Assembly: GCA_049608925.1 (NCBI GenBank)
Contig: JBMYXZ010000071.1
Span: 1-7,125, forward strand
Source: JBMYXZ01 sp049608925
Lineage (GTDB): Bacteria; Pseudomonadota; Alphaproteobacteria; JAGOMX01
DNA: 7,125 nucleotides
Direction: 5' to 3'
Position numbers and translations under genes: made by a program. Shown here one piece after another: positions 1 through 5,284 of this stretch. The notes beneath the pieces were generated by a model. The model saw only the letters and a list, made by a program, of their open reading frames with translations. It had not been told where the DNA came from and searched no databases. How positions within the stretch are numbered: the first letter of the stretch is position 1; every line of letters starts with the position of its first letter.

Positions 1-1286
1 TGTCCAGAGCTCTTTTTAGTCTCTACTAACTCTGCATAGGGGTGCTGAGCCAACGCTTTAATCTTGCGAGCCCTGTAAAAATCCATTTGAGGCACTGCTC
101 TAACCCCCTCAACCTTCTCGGGCTGAACGGGTTTCAGAATTACGGATAAATTTATACAATCTCCATGCTCGCCATGCTCAATAAAGCTGTAATTCCACTC
201 TTGATCTCGAGGGTTGTAAAATCTTTGGTTAAAGTATTGGTGATCTATAATTTCTAAACCAACTCCCTTAAATACGTTGGCAAGTGATTTGAGATTAGGC
301 AGGGAGAAACCCTCGCCTTTCATCTGAGGGCAGTTTCTTCCATCCACACGCCACGGATCCTGCACTTGCAGTTCTTCTTGCAATCGTACAGCAGCCCTAT
401 TGAACAACCTTCTTGTAAAATCACTGTATTCCTTTGAGTCCTTATTTACCTGTCCATTTAGTTTTGCGCGGCCAATAGCCAAGTGTGCAGCATATAGGGA
501 AACATATTGCGTCTCACCAAATTGCCCACGCAGCAGTTTATAGAGAGGTTCAACCCCCGGGTACTCATAGAATTCTTTACCAACAAAGTTCGCATCCTTT
601 TCCAATATCTTCATCATATTTTGGAAAAGCTGATCCCATTGTTGCGGCGAAACTTGCAGTCTATCTAGCGGCAAAATCCCCATGAAAAATGGAATAAGTC
701 TGTATATTTCATAGCGCTTAAATGCTGCATCAACATCATGATCATGAGCAAAGCTAGGCAACAGCCAACTTGGAGCCTCAATTCCATCTGTTAAGCCACA
801 CATATGCAACTGGCCATCATCCTTAAGATAAGACCTTAGATGTTGCAATGCTGGCTTCATTTTACCACATGGCAAAAAGTGCCAGACATTAAACATGCCT
901 ATCAGTGAAAACTTGATATCACACCTGAATTTCTGGGTTACATCATGAACGTTAAATTGTGTGTTTCGTGGAGCACCCTTTCTAGCCTTTTGTATTTGGG
1001 ACTTAGACAGGTCCAAGCCATAAAAGGTAAGCTTAGGAAACTTGCGTGCCATTTTCTTAAGCATACGCCCTTCCCCACAGCCAAAAATGGCAACATTGCT
1101 TTCATCAGGAATTTTTTTAAGTCGCAGTAAGAACTGCTCTTCAACATGCCCCAGATGGGGAAACAAAAAGCCATGCTTCCTGTTGTCTGCCGTTACGATT
1201 TCAGAATCATATGTATACACTTTTGTAGTTGCATTAGAAGGTATATCCGTAATTATTAATGCAATAAATAAATATAGAATTCTCAT
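1..1286 (-). CDS. Secreted-type class I SAM-dependent methyltransferase-like protein (partial, 3' end off window)
   Basis: An open frame runs from the ATG at 1286 to the left edge without a stop: 428 complete codons, C-terminus missing. The start is well set: an in-frame TAA lies six codons upstream, an ACAGG ribosome-binding-like sequence lies between, and the next Met is residue 75, inside the fold. The N-terminus (MRILYLFIALIITDIPSNA) looks like a short Sec signal peptide with possible cleavage after SNA, residue 19. A Rossmann-type methyltransferase core follows: motif I VAIFGCGEG (65-73), the acidic strand-2 end FYGLDLS (88-94), NVHDV (112-116), a motif IV-like FSLIGMFNVWHFL (126-138) and LRSYLKDDGQL (150-160). 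Residues ~165-428 are a long extension of no recognised family. The substrate is unknown. Methyltransferases are normally cytosolic, where SAM is available, so an export signal suggests action in a host cell; this is inference. It is divergent from glmU. The fold is fairly sure, the export moderately so. Confidence 0.85.
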   Translation of the reverse strand, partial: MRILYLFIALIITDIPSNATTKVYTYDSEIVTADNRKHGFLFPHLGHVEEQFLLRLKKIPDESNVAIFGCGEGRMLKKMARKFPKLTFYGLDLSKSQIQKARKGAPRNTQFNVHDVTQKFRCDIKFSLIGMFNVWHFLPCGKMKPALQHLRSYLKDDGQLHMCGLTDGIEAPSWLLPSFAHDHDVDAAFKRYEIYRLIPFFMGILPLDRLQVSPQQWDQLFQNMMKILEKDANFVGKEFYEYPGVEPLYKLLRGQFGETQYVSLYAAHLAIGRAKLNGQVNKDSKEYSDFTRRLFNRAAVRLQEELQVQDPWRVDGRNCPQMKGEGFSLPNLKSLANVFKGVGLEIIDHQYFNQRFYNPRDQEWNYSFIEHGEHGDCINLSVILKPVQPEKVEGVRAVPQMDFYRARKIKALAQHPYAELVETKKSSG

Positions 1287-1294
1287 TTTAATAT

Positions 1295-1319
1295 AAACCT
1301 GTTAAATAAAACCTGTAAA
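1295..1319. repeat. Two direct repeats AAACCTGTxAA in the divergent intergenic region
   Basis: AAACCTGTTAA (1295-1305) and AAACCTGTAAA (1309-1319) are direct repeats with a 14-nt period. They lie between the methyltransferase start codon and its predicted -10 box, so they fall at the expected 5' end of that transcript. They could be an operator or simply a small tandem duplication. On the minus strand the promoter-distal copy supplies the ACAGG that may serve as ribosome-binding site. Confidence 0.45.
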
Positions 1320-1347
1320 ACATAGCATAGCTGTAATATTTTGTCTA
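1319..1347 (-). promoter_or_regulatory. Candidate sigma70-type promoter for the minus-strand methyltransferase gene
   Basis: Read on the minus strand, TAGACA (1347-1342, one mismatch to TTGACA) is followed after 17 nt by TATGTT (1324-1319, four of six matches to TATAAT). Transcription would begin about 25 nt before the ATG at 1286. Spacing and position fit well, but in AT-rich DNA such matches occur by chance. I found no equally good promoter for glmU on the plus strand in 1287-1416. Confidence 0.4.
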
Positions 1348-1407
1348 ATTTGAAATGATTGCAAAAAAGCATGTTCTGTGGCATTGTCATCGCAAAGATT
1401 AATACCT

Positions 1408-1412
1408 AGGGA
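1408..1412 (+). promoter_or_regulatory. Ribosome-binding site that decides the glmU start
   Basis: AGGGA sits 4 nt before the ATG at 1417. A longer frame opens at a GTG at 1378, but that GTG has no good Shine-Dalgarno. Starting at 1417 gives exactly 456 residues, the length of E. coli GlmU, with the LAAGKGTRM motif at residues 11-19 as in E. coli. The 1417 start is therefore preferred. Confidence 0.75.
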
Positions 1413-1416
1413 AAAG

Positions 1417-2787
1417 ATGCCACACCATAGTCTTCATATTGTTATTCTGGCTGCTGGAAAAGGAACCAGAATGAATTCGTCGGTTTCAAAGGTTTGCCAC
1501 CCCATCGGTGGACGTGCGCTGCTGGATTATGTGCTTGATACAGCGCAACGTCTGCAACCAGCAAAAATCACCTGCGTTGTCTCACCTGATATGCCGCAGG
1601 TTGAGCAACTGATTAAAAACCGCAATGTGCCAAATATCAATATAGCTTACCAACGCTCTCAAGAAGGCACTGGCCATGCTGTTCTGGCGGCTCGAGACTT
1701 TATAAAAGGCTCAACCGATGATTTGATGGTTCTGTATGGCGATACACCGCTATTGACCGCAGATACCCTGCAAGAACTGGTGACACAGCGTCAGTCAGAA
1801 GATAATCCTGCCGTCGTCGTCCTAGGTATGATTCCAAGCGACCCCAATAACCAGTATGGTAGACTGGTCCTGGATGATGATGATTGTGTCGAGGAAATTG
1901 TCGAATATAAAGTGGCTTCTGAAGAACAGCGTTTTATCCGCCTGTGCAATTCAGGTGTCATGTTGATTGATGGCGACCATGCCCTCGATATGCTTGATAA
2001 GATTGATAACAAAAATGCCCAGCAAGAATACTTGCTGACCGACGTAGTCGCCATTGCGCGCGCTGCAGATCGTAAGGTACACTATGTTGAAGGCGATGAA
2101 GACGAGCTGTTAGGCATTAACTCTCGCGTAGATCAAGCCCTTGCAGAAGACACCCTACAGCATCGTTGGCGCGTGGCAGCCCTAGAGCAAGGCGTCACCA
2201 TGACAGATCCTGCCAGCGTCTTTCTAAGCTTTGATACTAAAGTGGGCAAAGACGTGACAATCCAGCCAAATGTATTCATCGGACCAGGGGTAACCATCGA
2301 GGACGGAGTGACCATTCGGTCAAACTGCTACATCCAAGAGGCATACTTACATAGCGAATGTGTCGTTGGACCATTTGCACACATCAGACCAGGGTCGAAC
2401 ATTGGGTCAAAGGCAAAGATTGGTAACTTTGTTGAGATCAAGAAATCAGACATTCATGAAGGTGCTAAGGTCAATCATCTTAGCTACATCGGCGATGCCG
2501 AAGTTGGTGAACGTGCCAATATTGGTGCCGGGACCATAACCTGCAACTATGACGGCTTTGAAAAGCACCGTACAAAGATTGGCTCGCAAGCCTTTATTGG
2601 CTCGAACAGTTGCTTAGTAGCGCCCGTGGATATCGGTGACAAGTCAATTGTCGGTGCTGGCAGTGTCATCACGCGTAAGGTTCTCCCCGATGCCTTGGCA
2701 TACAGCCGCCCTCCTCAACAAGAGATTATCAGCGGTGCGACGCGTTATCGTCGTAAAAGAACAAAACTTAAAGTTGTAAATAAATAA
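1417..2787 (+). CDS. glmU: Bifunctional UDP-N-acetylglucosamine pyrophosphorylase / glucosamine-1-phosphate N-acetyltransferase
   Basis: GlmU is a cytosolic trimer in this family. It acetylates glucosamine-1-phosphate with acetyl-CoA (C-terminal domain), then joins GlcNAc-1-phosphate to UTP (N-terminal domain), giving UDP-GlcNAc for peptidoglycan and lipid A. The 456 residues show both domains. The pyrophosphorylase part has the nucleotide loop LAAGKGTRM (11-19), Lys25, EGTGHA (83-88), the metal-binding YGDTPL (107-112, Asp109) and GINSRVD (233-239, Asn235). From about residue 265 the hexapeptide repeats of a left-handed beta-helix begin, with HIRPGS (322-327), VNHLSYIGDAEVG (352-364, His354 matching the catalytic His363 of E. 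coli) and GAGTITCNYDG (370-380). The C-terminal tail is rich in Arg and Lys (RYRRKRTK). It ends 10 nt before glmS, so the two make an operon feeding one pathway; glmM is not here. No lesion or missing key residue was seen. Confidence 0.98.
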   Translation: MPHHSLHIVILAAGKGTRMNSSVSKVCHPIGGRALLDYVLDTAQRLQPAKITCVVSPDMPQVEQLIKNRNVPNINIAYQRSQEGTGHAVLAARDFIKGSTDDLMVLYGDTPLLTADTLQELVTQRQSEDNPAVVVLGMIPSDPNNQYGRLVLDDDDCVEEIVEYKVASEEQRFIRLCNSGVMLIDGDHALDMLDKIDNKNAQQEYLLTDVVAIARAADRKVHYVEGDEDELLGINSRVDQALAEDTLQHRWRVAALEQGVTMTDPASVFLSFDTKVGKDVTIQPNVFIGPGVTIEDGVTIRSNCYIQEAYLHSECVVGPFAHIRPGSNIGSKAKIGNFVEIKKSDIHEGAKVNHLSYIGDAEVGERANIGAGTITCNYDGFEKHRTKIGSQAFIGSNSCLVAPVDIGDKSIVGAGSVITRKVLPDALAYSRPPQQEIISGATRYRRKRTKLKVVNK

Positions 2788-2789
2788 GG
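2786..2789 (+). promoter_or_regulatory. glmS ribosome-binding site overlapping the glmU stop codon
   Basis: AAGG at 2786-2789 overlaps the glmU TAA (2785-2787) and lies 8 nt before the glmS ATG at 2798, which favours translational coupling. The 10-nt gap leaves no room for a glmS ribozyme or a separate promoter, so the Firmicute-type glmS riboswitch is absent here. Confidence 0.65.
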
Positions 2790-2797
2790 TTTTTCAT

Positions 2798-4612
2798 ATG
2801 TGTGGAATTATTGCAATCAACAGTAACAGTGCAGCGGCCAATCGTATCGTCGAAGGTCTGCAAATTTTGGAATATCGCGGCTATGACTCGGCAGGTGTTG
2901 CCACTTGGATGGACGGTAAGATCGACCGCAGACGCGCTAAAGGCAAGCTGGTAAATTTACGTGAAGAGCTTACAAAGTCCCCTCTGTCTGGCAATATTGG
3001 TATTGGCCACACCCGTTGGGCAACCCACGGTGTGCCTAGCCTGCACAATACGCACCCACATGGCAATGATCGCATTGCTTTGGTGCATAATGGAATTATC
3101 GAAAATCACGAAGAAATCAAAGCCGAGCTGGCAGCCAAAGGGGCTGAATTTGAGAGCGAAACCGATACGGAAGTCCTTGTCCGTCTGATTGAAGACTATA
3201 TAGACCAAGGCCATCAAGCTCATGAAGCAACCTTTGCTGCGCTGGATCGCGTTGAAGGATCGTTCGCGATTGCAGTCATCTTTGCGGACAACCCTGACAC
3301 TATTATCGGCGCACGCCAAGGCAGCCCGCTTGTCTTAGGATATGGCGACGGTGAAATGTTCTTGGGCTCTGACAGTTTGGCGCTTAGCCATTGGACACGC
3401 CGCATATGTTATTTGGACGATGGCGACCGTGTGATTGTCACGCGCGATAATGCACGCATTTATGACGCTAAGAACCAAGAGGTCACACGCCCCATTAAAC
3501 AGCTGAGCCCTAACGAGTTCATGGTGTCTAAAGGGGAATACAATCACTTTATGTCCAAGGAAATCCACGAACAGCCAGATTGCATCCAGCGTGTTCTATC
3601 GACATATCTGTCGGAAAACCATGATGCACTGAATGTACCCGAGCTGCCTTTTGACTTGGCAAGCGTTTCACGCATCACCATTATTGCTTGTGGCACAGCT
3701 TATTATGCAGGTGCCGTGGCAAAATATTGGTTCGAGCAAGTGGCCCGCATCCCTGTGGAAGTCGACATCGCCTCAGAATTCCGCTATCGCGAAGGCCCAA
3801 TGCCGGAAAATGGACTATCGATATTTATCTCTCAATCAGGGGAAACAGCCGATACGCTAGCAGCATTTGAATATGCAAAAAGCCAGCAACAGCACACACT
3901 TGGCGTGGTGAATGTTGAGGAAAGTACTCTTGCACGCGAAGTTGACGCGGCCTTATTTACGATGGCTGGCCCTGAAGTGGGCGTTGCGTCAACCAAGGCC
4001 TTCACAACCCAGCTAACTGTCTTGGCTTGCCTTGCTTTGCAAGCAGCCGTTAAACGTGGTGCAGTGTCAGAGGCTCAATTACAAGAATACTGCCACGACT
4101 TAACGACCTTGCCAGAATTTGTGCGCCAGGCTATCAACCGCGAACAAGCGCTGCAGGATGTTAGCCACGATCTGGCTGCAGCCAGAGATGTACTTTACCT
4201 TGGCCGCGGCATGAGCTATCCCATTGCACTAGAAGGCTCGCTAAAGCTGAAGGAAATCAGCTATATTCACGCTGAAGGGTACGCAGCCGGCGAAATGAAG
4301 CACGGCCCGATTGCGTTAATAGACGAGCATGTACCGGTGGTAGTTGTCGCCCCAACGGATGATTATTTCTCGAAGACTGCTTCAAACATCCAGGAAGTTA
4401 TCGCGCGTCGCGGCAAAGTTATTATGATCTCAGATAATGAAACGCTGGCGGGCGAAGACATGAAGACGGTTGCGATGCCACATGTGCCTGACTTTATTTC
4501 ACCGATTGTCTATGCAATCCCCATGCAGCTGTTGGCTTATCATACCGCAGCAATTAAAGGCACAGACATTGACCAGCCCAGGAACTTGGCAAAGTCAGTA
4601 ACCGTTGAGTAA
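2798..4612 (+). CDS. glmS: Glutamine--fructose-6-phosphate aminotransferase (isomerizing)
   Basis: GlmS converts fructose-6-phosphate and glutamine to glucosamine-6-phosphate and glutamate, the committed step toward UDP-GlcNAc, in the cytosol. The protein has 604 residues (E. coli has 609). It begins MCGII, where Cys2 becomes the N-terminal nucleophile after Met removal. The glutaminase half carries EYRGYDSAG (25-33), HTRWATHG (71-78), HNGIIENHEE (97-106) and ETDTE (121-125). Two SIS sugar-isomerase domains follow, with ACGTAYYAG (297-305), SQSGETADT (345-353), STKAFTTQ (398-405) and GRGMSYPIALEGS (469-481). The catalytic Glu486 and His502 correspond to E. coli Glu488 and His504. The tail DQPRNLAKSVTVE includes the conserved active-site Lys599. 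The IERRRAxGKL-like stretch and the GTDxDQPRNLAKSVTVE ending resemble alphaproteobacterial GlmS, from memory of the family. It is second in the operon with glmU. It has visibly higher GC than the flanking genes and appears intact. Confidence 0.98.
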   Translation: MCGIIAINSNSAAANRIVEGLQILEYRGYDSAGVATWMDGKIDRRRAKGKLVNLREELTKSPLSGNIGIGHTRWATHGVPSLHNTHPHGNDRIALVHNGIIENHEEIKAELAAKGAEFESETDTEVLVRLIEDYIDQGHQAHEATFAALDRVEGSFAIAVIFADNPDTIIGARQGSPLVLGYGDGEMFLGSDSLALSHWTRRICYLDDGDRVIVTRDNARIYDAKNQEVTRPIKQLSPNEFMVSKGEYNHFMSKEIHEQPDCIQRVLSTYLSENHDALNVPELPFDLASVSRITIIACGTAYYAGAVAKYWFEQVARIPVEVDIASEFRYREGPMPENGLSIFISQSGETADTLAAFEYAKSQQQHTLGVVNVEESTLAREVDAALFTMAGPEVGVASTKAFTTQLTVLACLALQAAVKRGAVSEAQLQEYCHDLTTLPEFVRQAINREQALQDVSHDLAAARDVLYLGRGMSYPIALEGSLKLKEISYIHAEGYAAGEMKHGPIALIDEHVPVVVVAPTDDYFSKTASNIQEVIARRGKVIMISDNETLAGEDMKTVAMPHVPDFISPIVYAIPMQLLAYHTAAIKGTDIDQPRNLAKSVTVE

Positions 4613-4633
4613 AAGTATTTTGCGGGAGATTGG

Positions 4634-4656
4634 GGCGGTGTGTAAAATGCACCGCC
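4634..4656 (+). terminator. Hairpin just after glmS, possible weak or factor-dependent terminator
   Basis: GGCGGTG (4634-4640) and CACCGCC (4650-4656) form a perfect 7-bp GC-rich stem with a 9-nt loop, 21 nt after the glmS stop. No T-run follows, so it is not a classical intrinsic terminator. It could stabilise the 3' end of the glmUS mRNA, or be the outer edge of the adjoining repeat element, whose arm begins at 4656. Confidence 0.4.
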
Positions 4657-4699
4657 ACACTCCGACGCTTCGCGGCTTGCCCATAACTGTCCGGGATAA
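4656..4699 (+). repeat. Outer repeat module, left copy
   Basis: It runs from CACACTCCGACGC to CCGGGATAA. It matches the reverse complement of 5063-5107 with scattered substitutions and a one-base indel. Its first half also resembles the 41-bp inner module in direct orientation, though its CGCGGCTTGCCC lacks the second half of the CCGCGG palindrome. Confidence 0.75.
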
Positions 4700-4752
4700 T
4701 TTTTGATGAGGGGAAAACATTGCTATCTAAGGATTTCCTCCACTCATCACCC

Positions 4753-4793
4753 CACACTCCGACTTTCCGCGGCTTGACCGCGGAATCCATTTT
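4753..4793 (+). repeat. Inner 41-bp repeat, left copy, with an 8-bp hairpin
   Basis: This copy is the exact reverse complement of 4968-5008 over 41 bp. Inside it, TTCCGCGG (4765-4772) and CCGCGGAA (4778-4785) form a perfect 8-bp stem with a 5-nt loop (CTTGA). The CCGCGG core and its flanks (GATTCC... on the opposite strand) give a self-complementary hairpin on either strand, as expected of a dispersed palindromic element. Confidence 0.9.
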
Positions 4794-4967
4794 ATTATTT
4801 TATTTCAACATTTTAATTGGAAATCTGTATAGAATTGGGCCTCCATCAATACGTAAAGAACATCAAATCTATTCATGAATTAGAATCTCCAAAGAATTCA
4901 ACGAACAGGAGGAAACCTGCAAGTTATCAAGATTTGAAAACTGCATAAAATACTAAAAAAATTGCAA
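4794..4967. other. AT-rich centre of the inverted-repeat element, no gene seen
   Basis: This 174-nt stretch between the arms is strongly AT-rich and holds no convincing reading frame. An isolated AGGAGG at 4908-4913 resembles a Shine-Dalgarno but no start codon follows at a usable distance. CAGG/CCTG bases around it could form a very small hairpin. I see no tRNA, no transposase remnant and no clear promoter. Confidence 0.5.
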
Positions 4968-5008
4968 AAAATGGATTCCGCGGTCAAGCCGCGGAAAGTC
5001 GGAGTGTG
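4968..5008 (-). repeat. Inner 41-bp repeat, right copy (inverted), with an 8-bp hairpin
   Basis: This is the perfect inverted partner of 4753-4793. TTCCGCGG (4976-4983) and CCGCGGAA (4989-4996) pair around a TCAAG loop. The identity stops abruptly on both sides of the 41 bp, whereas the outer modules have diverged. This suggests either recent copying or conversion of the inner module or selection on it. Confidence 0.9.
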
Positions 5009-5062
5009 TGTAGTTGAGTGTAGGCAGTTTTGGAACAACTTGGAATTTCCCACCGTTCTAAT

Positions 5063-5107
5063 TTATCCCGGACGATTATGGGGCAAGTCACGGAGCGTCG
5101 GAATGTG
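5063..5107 (-). repeat. Outer repeat module, right copy (inverted)
   Basis: On the minus strand it reads CACATTCCGACGC through to CCGGGATAA, paralleling 4656-4699. The mismatches cluster in the part that would form the CGCGG palindrome (CCGTGAC here), so this copy has lost most hairpin potential. Confidence 0.75.
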
Positions 5108-5209
5108 GGGTAGAAGTCGAAAAAAGCCCCGAAAGAACTTAGACTTTACTGCTATCCTCACAAACTCCCCCCATTCTCAAAACGCATGACGCCTATGCTT
5201 AATATGCAC

Positions 5210-5218
5210 TGGTATAAT
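5210..5218 (+). promoter_or_regulatory. Extended -10 promoter for the gene at 5285
   Basis: TGGTATAAT is an exact extended -10 (TGnTATAAT), with the perfect TATAAT at 5213-5218. No good -35 lies 17 nt upstream, which is usual for extended -10 promoters. Transcription would start near 5225, leaving a leader of about 60 nt. The rest of 5108-5284, after the repeat, holds no other feature I can support. Confidence 0.65.
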
Positions 5219-5270
5219 TCAAAATAAATCATATATTCATTATAGTCTTGCTGACATTATTAATTTTATT

Positions 5271-5276
5271 AAAAGG
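5271..5276 (+). promoter_or_regulatory. Ribosome-binding site of the WH2-like protein gene
   Basis: AAAAGG at 5271-5276 is 8 nt before the ATG at 5285, a normal spacing. It supports that ATG and hence the signal peptide at the N-terminus. Confidence 0.6.
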
Positions 5277-5284
5277 TATTTATT

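Larger units (their letters stand above)
4656..5107. repeat. Composite inverted-repeat element, two ~139-bp arms around a 174-bp centre
   Basis: Left arm 4656-4793 (138 nt) and right arm 4968-5107 (140 nt) are inverted copies. Each arm has an outer module (4656-4699 and 5063-5107, imperfectly matching), a spacer of 53-54 nt that has diverged strongly, and an inner module (4753-4793 and 4968-5008) that matches perfectly over 41 bp. The outer and inner modules within an arm are themselves related direct copies: both begin CACACTCCGAC on the plus strand in the left arm and share a CGCGGCTTG core, so four related modules are present. The element fills most of the glmS-to-5285 gap. It resembles palindromic intergenic repeats such as those of Rickettsiales in style, but I cannot name a family. 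It could be a MITE-like insertion or an inverted duplication of a dispersed repeat. No transposase is visible and no target-site duplication was identified. Confidence 0.85.

Noticed and set aside
938..1174. Minus-strand frame of 78 codons inside the methyltransferase region
   Set aside because: It is in another frame of the long open minus-strand gene (1-1286), which carries clear methyltransferase motifs. It is a shadow, as are the plus-strand frames at 485-685, 945-1130 and 1042-1296.
1378..1416. Longer glmU beginning at the GTG at 1378
   Set aside because: The 13 extra residues match nothing in GlmU, the GTG lacks a good ribosome-binding site, and the ATG at 1417 has AGGGA just upstream and gives the family length of 456.
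2788..2797. glmS ribozyme/riboswitch upstream of glmS
   Set aside because: Only 10 nt separate glmU and glmS, far too short for the ribozyme.
4554..4790. Minus-strand frame of 78 codons starting MDSAVKPRKVGV, overlapping the glmS end
   Set aside because: It is the translation of the repeat element. The same peptide start arises from the other arm (4971 onward) on the plus strand, and the frames diverge after the 41-bp module. There is no ribosome-binding site.
4656..5107. CRISPR-like array (repeats with ~53-nt spacers)
   Set aside because: There are only two modules per arm, in inverted arrangement between arms, with imperfect outer repeats and no cas genes. The symmetry is that of an inverted-repeat element.
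4962..5189. Plus-strand frame of 75 codons (MQKMDSAVKPRKVGV...)
   Set aside because: It lies within the right arm of the inverted repeat, has no ribosome-binding site at a usable distance, and its composition follows the repeat, so a coding role is unlikely.
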